Assembly: GCA_036563665.1 (NCBI GenBank)
Contig: DATCLY010000058.1
Coordinates: 1 to 64,000 of the forward strand
Source of the DNA: FEN-1219 sp036563665
GTDB taxonomy: Bacteria; Pseudomonadota; Gammaproteobacteria; Steroidobacterales; Rariloculaceae
Direction: 5' to 3'
DNA: 64,000 nucleotides
Shown: positions 57,801 to 64,000 of the stretch, in pieces
Layout of the letters: each line of letters starts with the position of its first letter
Numbering within the stretch: the stretch's first letter is position 1
Program-made: the position numbers and the translations under genes
The notes under the pieces: model-generated
Told to the model about the DNA's origin: nothing
What the model saw: the letters and a program-made list of their open reading frames with translations, nothing else
Databases searched by the model: none

Positions 57801-58697
57801 GACTGCGCCCGGGAAGCCTTCGAGGCCGTGCTCGACGACGACGACCCCGGGCTCACGGCGCGCGTCGCGTTCGACTTCTCCCGCGAGCCCGCCGCGGCCG
57901 CGCCGAAGGCCCGGCGCGCCACGCGACCGAAGGTGGCCGTGCTGCGCGAGCAGGGCGTGAACGGGCAGCGCGAGATGGCGGCGACGCTCGACCGCGCGGG
58001 GTTCGCGGCCTACGACGTGCACATGACGGACCTGATCTCCGGGCGCGCGTCGCTCGCGGACTTCGCCGGCGCCGTCGCGAGCGGCGGGTTCTCGTACGGC
58101 GACGTGCTCGGCGCGGGCGAAGGGTGGGCCAAGACGATCCTCTACAACGCCCGCGTGCGCGAGCAGTTCGAAGAGTTCTTCGCGCGCCCCGGCACGTTCG
58201 CCTTGGGCGTGTGCAACGGCTGCCAGATGTTCGCGGCGCTGAAGTCCTTGATCCCCGGCGCCGAGTTCTGGCCGCGGTTCCTGCGCAACCGCTCGGATCA
58301 ATTCGAAGCGCGCGTGTCGCTCGTGCGCGTGGAGGAGAGCCCGTCGGTGCTGCTCCGCGGCATGGCCGGGTCGGTGCTGCCGATCGTCACGGCGCATGGC
58401 GAGGGGCGCGCGGAGTTCGCGAGCGCGGCGGACCTCGAGCGCTGCGAAGGCGGCTTCACCTCGCTGCGGTACGTGACGAACCGCGGCGAGCCCGCGTCGC
58501 GCTATCCCGCGAACCCGAGCGGCTCGGTGAACGGCATCGCCGGGCTCTGCAGCGCCGACGGCCGCGTGACGATCATGATGCCGCACCCCGAGCGCGTGTT
58601 CCGCACGGTGCAGCTCTCCTGGCACCCGGACGACTGGGGCGAGCGCTCGCCGTGGCAGAAGCTCTTCGACAACGCCCGCGAGTTCGTCGCCCCCTGA
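54801..58697 (+). CDS. purL: Phosphoribosylformylglycinamidine synthase
   Basis: A 1298-residue enzyme of purine synthesis that converts FGAR to FGAM using ATP and glutamine. It is the large fused form, as in E. coli (1295 aa). An N-terminal domain and linker precede two AIRS-like ATP-binding halves (MFAQANSEHCRHKVFNASWI near 214-234; VKVETHNHPTAISPFPGAAT-type block near 300), and a C-terminal class I glutaminase has the nucleophile Cys in GVCNGCQMFAALKS near 1135 and His/Glu in MPHPERVFRT near 1260. ATG 54801 has no strong ribosome site. TATCAT 37 bp upstream could be a -10, but no -35 is visible. Confidence 0.96.
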   Translation: MTMLQLAGPAAETAFRLRKLGADLRAIEPGIDDVVARFRHYVHLDAPLTDRELEVLEALLDYGTPAPPPAPGALELFVVPRLGTISPWASKATDIARLAGVPVRRIERGRVYEISSRAPLDAEVVHRIGALLHDRMTETFLTAPPGEALLFTEHQPRPAQAVDLLGEGRAALERANAELGLALSADEIEFLAVQFAALGRNPTDVELMMFAQANSEHCRHKVFNASWIVDGTPAPKSLFAMIRNTHACAPQGVLSAYKDNAAVVEGAPAAWFFPNPETGLYEHVEEPAHLVMKVETHNHPTAISPFPGAATGSGGEIRDEGATGRGAKPKAGLTGFTVSHLEVPGWPQPWEERSPGRPSRIASPLAIMLEGPIGAASFNNEFGRPNLAGYFRTMLLEADGEWRGYHKPIMIAGGVGNVRGMHVEKRKPGPGAKLVVLGGPAMLIGLGGGAASSQKSGEGAEELDFASVQRGNAEMQRRAQEVIDTCWALGPANPIAAIHDIGAGGLSNAVPEIVEQSGCGAVVELRDVPNDEPGMSPMELWCNEAQERYMLAIEPADLETFARICERERCPYAVIGELTAERELVVKDRDFGNVPVSMPMEVLFGKPPKLTRRASRPERRVEEWRFEGTLAEAVDRVLAFPAVADKSFLIHIGDRTVGGQCVRDQLVGPWQVPVSDVAVTVAGYRGYTGEAFAMGERTPVAVRNGPASARLAVAEAVMNILAADVERLGDVRLSANWMAAAGHGSDDYTLFEMVRAVGEELCPALGIAIPVGKDSLSMRTVWQELGAERAVTAPVSLVISAFAPVRDVRRTLTPELRRPAGGTLADTVVLLVDLGGGRSRLGGSCLAQTYGAYGGEPPDLDDPSRLVAFFAAQRELREAGLVLAYHDRSDGGVFAALVEMAFAGHAGLAIRVPERADPVAWLFAEELGALLQVERARLEAARAVLARHGFDGAVVAEPDEGRDVVVTRGQGEELYRAPRVELRRKWSELSYRMQALRDDPDCAREAFEAVLDDDDPGLTARVAFDFSREPAAAAPKARRATRPKVAVLREQGVNGQREMAATLDRAGFAAYDVHMTDLISGRASLADFAGAVASGGFSYGDVLGAGEGWAKTILYNARVREQFEEFFARPGTFALGVCNGCQMFAALKSLIPGAEFWPRFLRNRSDQFEARVSLVRVEESPSVLLRGMAGSVLPIVTAHGEGRAEFASAADLERCEGGFTSLRYVTNRGEPASRYPANPSGSVNGIAGLCSADGRVTIMMPHPERVFRTVQLSWHPDDWGERSPWQKLFDNAREFVAP

Positions 58698-59152
58698 AAG
58701 GCGCCGGTACCCGCTGAACGAAGACTGCTCCCACCCTGCCACCTCGCGTAAGCGCTCCTGCGGTGTCGTGGCGTGTCGGCTGGCGTCGCCATTCGGCGAC
58801 ACGCGAGACGCGCGTCACGGCTCGATTTTTCGGTGTTTAGTGCCGCTAAGCGTTGCTGGTCGCCGACACTGCGCGTCATCGCGCGCCGCGTTATGTCGAG
58901 TCCGAGCACGCAAACAGGCCGTTTTTCGCAACGTCCCGTCCGCTGGCATGTTTCGTGCTCTCCTCGGTCGGTGAAATGCGCCGCAAGACGTATTGAGACC
59001 TGGCTCATAGACCCCTTTCCGCACCGCGACTTACCGTGCACGCGAAGACCAACGTCGCGTTCTGCACCGTGGTACGGTGCGCGCGGCGCGCTTTGCGCGG
59101 CGCGGGTGTCGCAGCGGCCTGCGGCGTGGTGGGAAGTGACGGGAACGCGACG
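58698..59152. other. Intergenic region after purL
   Basis: A 455-bp gap, with A+T-richer DNA around 58830-59040. Near 58804-58830 a small hairpin (CGAG/CTCG around GACGCGCGTC) is followed by ATTTTT and could be a weak terminator of purL. A fragment at 58715-58735 (GAAGACTGCTCCCACC) resembles the outer part of the REP units but lacks the core. No gene is supported here. Confidence 0.4.
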
Positions 59153-59656
59153 ATGAAGAAGCGCTGGATCGGTCTCGCGCTCGCGGCGGCCGTGGCGGCC
59201 GCGAGCACGGCGAGCGTGGGGGCGGCGGGGCTCGAGGGCGCCGAGGCGCCGGATTTCGTGCTGCGGAGCGTGACGGGCGAGAACCTGCGCCTGTCCGAAT
59301 ACCGCGGCGAGGTGGTGATGCTGTCCTTCTGGGCCAGCTGGTGCGGCGACTGCCGCTCGCAGCTCGAGGAGCTCGGCCGGATGCGCGAACGCTATCGCGA
59401 TGCGGGCGTGGAGCTGCTCGCGATCAGCCTCGACCAGAGCCTGCGGCAGGCGGAGGAGGGTGCGGCGTCGCTCGGCTCGACGTACCCCGTGCTGCACGAC
59501 GCCGGCGGCGCTGTGGGGCGGTTGTATCAGGTCGAGCGCATGCCGCTCATGGTGCTGATCGATCGCGCTGGCAAGGTGCGCGAGGTGTTCCAGGGTCATC
59601 GCAGGGGTCAGGAGCAGCAGTACCTCGAGCGCGTGCAGGCGCTACTGCGGGAGTGA
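59153..59656 (+). CDS. TlpA/ResA-like exported thioredoxin-fold protein
   Basis: A 167-residue periplasmic redox protein: signal peptide MKKRWIGLALAAAVAAASTA, cleavage near GAAG. The thioredoxin fold has active site WASWCGDCRSQLEELG near 60-75 and the cis-Pro VERMPLMVLID near 127. It is of the AhpC-TSA/TlpA type that reduces disulfides, often in cytochrome c maturation or oxidative defence. Good start context (GGGAACGCGACG before ATG). The next gene starts 98 bp downstream. Confidence 0.87.
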   Translation: MKKRWIGLALAAAVAAASTASVGAAGLEGAEAPDFVLRSVTGENLRLSEYRGEVVMLSFWASWCGDCRSQLEELGRMRERYRDAGVELLAISLDQSLRQAEEGAASLGSTYPVLHDAGGAVGRLYQVERMPLMVLIDRAGKVREVFQGHRRGQEQQYLERVQALLRE

Positions 59657-59753
59657 GGTGACGGCTGCACGGGCGCGGGAGCGCGGCTGAAAGGCCGGAT
59701 CCCGCGAACGTGGCGCGGGATGTGAGCAGATGGTCGAACAGGGAGCTCGGTCG

Positions 59754-60374
59754 ATGAAACGTAGCGGTGCGGCGGGCGCTCGCTCGCCCAGGGCCTCGCG
59801 GGCCGCGGCGGCGGCCGCATTCGCGGCGCTCCTCGCGTCGTCCGGCGCGTTCGCGCAAGCGCCGCAGCCCGAGTTCGCGCCCGACGGCGGCGCCACGCAG
59901 GCGGCGGCCGCCGAGCAGCGCGCCGAGTTTCGCACGCTCGACGAGGAGGTTCAGGACCTCAAGAAGCTCGTCGTGGATCTGAACCGCGATCTTTTCCTGC
60001 TCGAGGAGGAGCTGCTGTTCCCTGCCAGCACGCAGGTGGCCGTGTTCGTGTCTATGGACGTGGGCGAGTTCTTCGCGCTCGATTCCGTGCAGCTCAAGCT
60101 CGACGGCAAGGAAGTCGCGAACTATCTGTACACGGCCCGCGAGGTGGACGCGCTGATCCAGGGCGGCGTGCACCGGCTGTACATCGGCAACGTGAAGGCC
60201 GGCGAGCACGAGCTCGTGGCCGTGTTCACCGGCGACGGCACGCACGAGCGGGACTACCGCCGCGCGACGGCGCTCACCTTCGAGAAGGGCATCGGCCCGA
60301 AGTACATCGAGCTCGCGATCTCGGACCGCGAGAGCAAGCTCCAGCCCGAATTCGTGGTCAAGGAGTGGGAGTAG
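59754..60374 (+). CDS. Exported protein of unknown function, upstream of TPR genes
   Basis: A 206-residue protein with a basic N-terminus and signal peptide (FAALLASSGAFAQ, cleavage near residue 40). Residues 60-95 are likely a coiled coil (FRTLDEEVQDLKKLVVDLNR). The C-terminal part is beta-rich with SMDVGEFFALDSVQLKLDGK and HRLYIGNVKAGEHELVAVFT, like a PEGA/Ig-like domain. I do not recognise a named family. GGGAG lies eight bases before ATG 59754. The next gene begins one base after its stop, so they form an operon with the TPR proteins. Confidence 0.75.
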   Translation: MKRSGAAGARSPRASRAAAAAAFAALLASSGAFAQAPQPEFAPDGGATQAAAAEQRAEFRTLDEEVQDLKKLVVDLNRDLFLLEEELLFPASTQVAVFVSMDVGEFFALDSVQLKLDGKEVANYLYTAREVDALIQGGVHRLYIGNVKAGEHELVAVFTGDGTHERDYRRATALTFEKGIGPKYIELAISDRESKLQPEFVVKEWE

Positions 60375-60375
60375 C

Positions 60376-62274
60376 GTGCGGGCGCCCCGCGCGACAATCG
60401 CCGCGCTCGTCTGTCTCGGCGCCGCGTCGCTCGCGGCGCCGGCGGCTGCTCGCGAACGGGCGCCGAACGGCACCGTAGTGCAGGACCTCGCTTACGGCGA
60501 GGTGCTGTTCCACTTCTTCCAGGAGGACTACTTCACCGCGCTCACGAGGCTGCTCGCGGCGCAGCAGCGCAACGAGCTCGAGGTGCACGCGGCGGAGGCG
60601 GAGCTCATGCTCGGCGGGCTGTATCTGTCCTACGGGCAGCACCGCCTCGCCGGGGAGATCTTCGAGCGGCTGCTCGCGCAGTCCGTGGAGCCCGAGTTCC
60701 ACGACCGCGCCTGGTTCTTCCTGGCGAAGATCTGGTACCAGCGGGGCTATCTGGCCGACGCGGAGGCCGCGCTTTCGCGCATCGGCGGCGAGCTGCCCGA
60801 GGCGCTCGAGCCCGAGCGGCGCATGCTGCACGCGCAGGTGCTCATGAGCCAGGAGCGCTTCGAGGAAGCGCTCGCCGCGCTCGAGTCCTGGCGCCGGCCG
60901 AGCGACGAGTGGGTCGGCTACGCCAAGTACAACGTGGGCGTGGCCCTCGTGCGCCTCGGCCGCGTGGAGGAGGGTGCGCGCGTGCTGAACGAGGTGGGCA
61001 CGCTCGACCCCGAGAATCCCGCGCTTGCGGCGCTGCGCGACAAGGCCAACGTGGCGCTCGGCTACGCGTGGCTGCAGGCGGCCCGGCCGCTCGCCGCGAA
61101 GCCGCCGCTGCAGCGCGTGCGCCTCGAGGGGCCGTTCTCCAACAAGGCGCTGCTCGGCGTGGGCTGGGCGGACGCGGAGCTGCAGGACTACCGTGCGGCG
61201 CTCGCGCCCTGGCTCGAGCTCAAGAACCGCAGCCTGCTCGATGCGGCGGTGCAGGAGTCGCTCCTCGCCGTGCCGTACGCGTTCGCGCGGCTCGGGGCCG
61301 AGCGCCAGGCGGCCGACTACTACACCGAGGCGATCGCGGCCTTCGACGCCGAGATCGCCCGGCTCACGAGCGCGATCGAGGCCGTGCGCCGGGGCGAGCT
61401 GATCGGCCAGCTCCTCGGCCGCGATCCCCACGCGTCGGGTTGGTACTGGCGGCTCGAGGACGTGCCCGACTCCGTGGAGAGCCGCTACCTCTACGAGCTC
61501 CTCGCCACCCATCGGTTCCAGGAGGGACTCAAGAACTATCGCGACCTGCTCTATCTCGACGCGAACCTCGATCGCTGGCAGCAGAGCCTCGGCGCCTTCG
61601 ACGACATCCTCGACACCCGCGAGCGCGCCTATCGCGCCCGGCTGCCCGTGGTGGAGGAGAGCCTCGCCCGCATCGACCTCGAGCGGCTCGCGGCGGAGCG
61701 CCTCGAGCTCGAGGCGCGGCTCTCGGCCATCGAGCGCAACGAGGACGTGGTCGCGCTCGGCACGCCGCGCGAGCAGGCGCTGTGGCGCGAGCTTCAGGCC
61801 GTGGAAGAGAAGCTCGCGCGCCTCGGCACGGATCCCGCGGCCGAGGAGGCTCGCGCGAAGCACCGGTTCCTCAAGGGACTGCTGCTCTGGGACCTGCGCC
61901 GCGACTACAAGGCACGGCTCTGGGCGGAGAAGAACAGCCTGCGCGAGCTCGACCGGCAGCTCAAGGAGGCGCAGCGGCGGCACCATCAGGTGAACGCCGC
62001 GCGGCAGGATTGGCCGGAGAAGTTCGCCGCCCTGAAGGCGCGCGTCGACGCGCTCGAGCCGCGGGTGAGCTCGCTGCGCGAAGCCGTGCGCTCCGCGCTC
62101 GCGCGGCAGGAGGCGTTTTTGCGGGACGTGGCGGTGGACGAGCTCGAAGCGCAGCTCGCCCGCCTCGACACGTATCGCGTGCAGGGCCGCTTCGCGCTCG
62201 CGTCGATCTACGACCGGGCGGCGGCGCGCACCGGCGGGCCGCAGGCGAGCGTGATGGCGGAGGGCGGGCGATGA
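60376..62274 (+). CDS. Exported TPR protein
   Basis: A 632-residue protein with signal peptide (APRATIAALVCLGAASLAAP, cleavage near AAAR). Residues 40-320 are a chain of TPR helices (AAEAELMLGGLYLSYGQHRL, RAWFFLAKIWYQRGYLADAE, ALAALESWRRPSDEWVGYAK, KALLGVGWADAELQDYRAAL). Residues 400-600 are long helices with coiled-coil character (LPVVEESLARIDLERLAAER, SLRELDRQLKEAQRRHHQVN). It is a periplasmic scaffold; no enzyme motif is present. GTG 60376 follows the previous stop by one base, and its stop overlaps the next TPR gene by ATGA. Confidence 0.8.
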   Translation: MRAPRATIAALVCLGAASLAAPAAARERAPNGTVVQDLAYGEVLFHFFQEDYFTALTRLLAAQQRNELEVHAAEAELMLGGLYLSYGQHRLAGEIFERLLAQSVEPEFHDRAWFFLAKIWYQRGYLADAEAALSRIGGELPEALEPERRMLHAQVLMSQERFEEALAALESWRRPSDEWVGYAKYNVGVALVRLGRVEEGARVLNEVGTLDPENPALAALRDKANVALGYAWLQAARPLAAKPPLQRVRLEGPFSNKALLGVGWADAELQDYRAALAPWLELKNRSLLDAAVQESLLAVPYAFARLGAERQAADYYTEAIAAFDAEIARLTSAIEAVRRGELIGQLLGRDPHASGWYWRLEDVPDSVESRYLYELLATHRFQEGLKNYRDLLYLDANLDRWQQSLGAFDDILDTRERAYRARLPVVEESLARIDLERLAAERLELEARLSAIERNEDVVALGTPREQALWRELQAVEEKLARLGTDPAAEEARAKHRFLKGLLLWDLRRDYKARLWAEKNSLRELDRQLKEAQRRHHQVNAARQDWPEKFAALKARVDALEPRVSSLREAVRSALARQEAFLRDVAVDELEAQLARLDTYRVQGRFALASIYDRAAARTGGPQASVMAEGGR

Positions 62275-64000
62275 CGGGCGGCAACGTCCTGCTCGTGTTC
62301 CTCGCGTTCAGCGCCGTCTGGCCGTTCGGCCGCGACAAACGCGAGGCCGAGGGCACCATCAAGTCGCTCGAGTCCAGGCAGATCGAGGTGGACACGAGCG
62401 CGCCCATCGAGGGCGGCGACGCGAAGGCGATCGAGAGCTACCGCGCGTTCCTCGACCTCGCGTCCGACGATCCGCTGCTGCGCGCGGAGGCGATGCGCCG
62501 CCTCGCGGACCTGCAGCTCGAGGCGAACGAGGCCGAGCAGCTGCAGGCGAACGTCGAGTCGCTGCGCGGCGCGTTCAACGACACGATCGGCCTCTACGAG
62601 CAGCTTCTCGAGTCCTATCCGCACTACTCGAAGAACGATCTCGTGCTGTATCAGCTCGCGCGCGCGTACGAGTCGAGCGGGGAGCCCGAGCGGGCGCTCG
62701 CGACGCTCGACCGCCTGATCGCCGAGTATCCAAACACGCCGCACTACGACGAGGCCCAGTTCCGGCGCGGCGAGATGCTGTTCGTCGCGCAGCGCTACGC
62801 CGAAGCCGAGAGCGCCTACGCGCACGTGCTCGCGCGCGGCCCCGCATCGGAGTTCTACGAGCAGTCGCTCTACAAGCACGGCTGGGCGCAGTTCAAGCAG
62901 CTCGAGCACGCCGGGAGCCTCGACTCGTTCGTCGCGCTCCTCGACGCGAAGCTCGGCACCGACGACGCCGTGGACCCGGCGGCCGTCTACACGCGCATGG
63001 GACGCGCGGACCAGGAGCTCGTCGAGGACACGCTGCGCGTGCTGTCGATCAGCTTCTCGTACCTCGGAGGGCCCGAGGCCGTGACCGATTACTTCGCGGC
63101 ACGCGGCTCCCGGCCGTACTCGTATATCGTCTACACCAATCTCGGCGACCTGTATCTCGAGCAGGAGCGCTATCAGGACGCGGCGGACGCCTATCTCGCG
63201 TTCGTCGCGCTCGATCCGTATCACCCCAAGGCGCCGCTGCTCGCGGCCGAGACCATGGAGGCGTACAAGGCGGGCGGCTTCGCCGACCTCGTGCTCGAGG
63301 CGAAGCAAGGCTTCGTCGAGCGCTACGGACCGGGGAGCCCCTACTGGCAGCGGTGGACGTACGAGCAACAGCCCGAGGTGGTCGCGCTGCTCAAGAGCAA
63401 CGTGACCGACCTCGCGGCCTACCACCACGCCGAGGCGCAGGCGACCAAGGATCCCGCCGAGTACGCGGCGGCGGCGCGCTGGTATCGCAGCTACCTGCAG
63501 TCGTTCCCGGACGACCAGGACGCGCCGCGGACCCATTTCCTGCTCTCCGAGGTGCTCTACGAGAGCGGCGCCTACGGGGACGCGGCGCTCGAGTACGAGC
63601 GCACGGCGTACGGCTATCGGTTCCACGAGCACGCCGCCGAGGCGGGCTATGCGGCGCTGCTCGCGTATGCCAAGCACGAGGAATCGCTCGACGGCGCGGC
63701 GCGCGGGGCCTGGCACCGGCAAGCCATCGAGAGCGCGCTGCGCTTCGCGGCCACGTACCCCTCGCACGAGCAGGCGGCGGCCGTGCAGACCGACGCTGCG
63801 GAGAAGCTGTTCGCGCTGAACGAGTTCGCCCGTGCCCGCGACGTGGCGCTCGGCGTGACGGAGCGGCAGCCGCCGCCCCCGCCCGCGCTCGCGCGCACGG
63901 CGTGGACGGTGGTGGCGCACTCGGAATTCGACCTCGGCAACTTCGCGGCGGCCGAGGCCGCGTATCTGCGGCTCGCGGCCATGGTGCCCGCAACCGATCC
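62271..64000 (+). CDS. Second TPR protein, truncated by window end
   Basis: At least 576 residues, open to the right edge. It starts MTGGNVLLVFLAFSAVWPFG, a short hydrophobic segment that may be a signal or anchor. Many TPR pairs follow, for example LVLYQLARAYESSGEPERAL near 130, DEAQFRRGEMLFVAQRYAEA near 162, YTNLGDLYLEQERYQDAADA near 288 and THFLLSEVLYESGAYGDAAL near 422. The ATG overlaps the first TPR gene's stop. Two TPR proteins behind a secreted protein resemble the leading part of gammaproteobacterial clusters that continue with ExbB/TolQ, ExbD and TonB; the window ends before that can be seen. Confidence 0.8.
   Translation, partial: MTGGNVLLVFLAFSAVWPFGRDKREAEGTIKSLESRQIEVDTSAPIEGGDAKAIESYRAFLDLASDDPLLRAEAMRRLADLQLEANEAEQLQANVESLRGAFNDTIGLYEQLLESYPHYSKNDLVLYQLARAYESSGEPERALATLDRLIAEYPNTPHYDEAQFRRGEMLFVAQRYAEAESAYAHVLARGPASEFYEQSLYKHGWAQFKQLEHAGSLDSFVALLDAKLGTDDAVDPAAVYTRMGRADQELVEDTLRVLSISFSYLGGPEAVTDYFAARGSRPYSYIVYTNLGDLYLEQERYQDAADAYLAFVALDPYHPKAPLLAAETMEAYKAGGFADLVLEAKQGFVERYGPGSPYWQRWTYEQQPEVVALLKSNVTDLAAYHHAEAQATKDPAEYAAAARWYRSYLQSFPDDQDAPRTHFLLSEVLYESGAYGDAALEYERTAYGYRFHEHAAEAGYAALLAYAKHEESLDGAARGAWHRQAIESALRFAATYPSHEQAAAVQTDAAEKLFALNEFARARDVALGVTERQPPPPPALARTAWTVVAHSEFDLGNFAAAEAAYLRLAAMVPATD

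Noticed and set aside
53748..58802. Very long open frame on the minus strand across purL
   Set aside because: It is antisense to purL, made of His, Arg and Ala-rich low-complexity sequence, and has no domain. Such frames are expected opposite GC-rich genes.
58804..58830. Rho-independent terminator after purL
   Set aside because: Only a four-base outer stem and an awkward loop precede the T-run; too weak to annotate as a terminator.

Overview
The window is about 70% G+C and densely coded on both strands. Several features fit a gammaproteobacterium: full-length fused PurL (1298 aa), a DUF1820 protein, HemW, CrcB, a CstA/YbdD pair, a T6SS-type FHA protein, and REP-like intergenic hairpins. The mix of bacterial NHEJ, two serine/threonine kinases, an NHL-repeat protein and the many oxidoreductases and transporters suggests a large-genome, environmental lineage. 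Placement near Steroidobacter/Nevskia-type bacteria is inference; there is no rRNA here to test it.

Layout. 1-8 kb: end of a DHA2 MFS exporter (-), a small secreted protein, DUF5996, a lipoprotein, a sulfotransferase behind an N-terminally extended RNase HII, then DUF4159 and an amidohydrolase. 8-19 kb: flavin amine oxidase, acyl-CoA-dehydrogenase-like flavoprotein, hemW, a secreted metallo-beta-lactamase-fold protein, an endonuclease/exonuclease/phosphatase protein coupled to a PLD-VTT fusion, an outer-membrane barrel, fructose-bisphosphatase and a SnoaL-like protein. 19-24 kb: an RlmN-like radical SAM enzyme, a lower-GC block with an aegerolysin-like/SRPBCC fusion ending at tRNA-Ser(CGA), then crcB and an MFS gene. 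23.5-29 kb: FAD-linked dehydrogenase, MetE-like protein, Fe(II)/2-oxoglutarate oxygenase and a PQQ-type sugar dehydrogenase. 29-38 kb: an RND efflux pair, cstA-ybdD, a short-chain fatty-acid transporter and an NHL-repeat protein. 39-42.5 kb: a DNA-binding winged helix fused to FHA, coupled to a kinase with a beta-propeller sensor, then a tandem GFA protein. 42.6-46.9 kb: an NHEJ cassette of LigD facing two overlapping ku genes. 47-54 kb: murI, thioredoxin, a zinc exporter, and a kinase (with four zinc ribbons), PP2C phosphatase and FHA signalling set. 53.5-64 kb: DUF1820, a YycJ-like metallohydrolase, purL, a TlpA-like thioredoxin, and a periplasmic protein followed by two TPR proteins, the last cut by the window end.

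Intergenic DNA is unusually structured. Short REP-like hairpins (core GCGGCTTTCCAGCCGC) recur in at least five gaps, often as inverted pairs. A longer repeat of about 165 bp occurs twice (near 37.4 and 51.7 kb); its two nested stems differ in sequence between copies but keep their pairing. A third hairpin element lies at 38.73-38.81 kb.

Many neighbouring genes overlap by ATGA or 8 bp, which argues for translational coupling of MFS-crcB, FAD dehydrogenase-MetE-like, wHTH/FHA-kinase, kinase-PP2C, PLD-EEP, ku-ku, cstA-ybdD and TPR-TPR.
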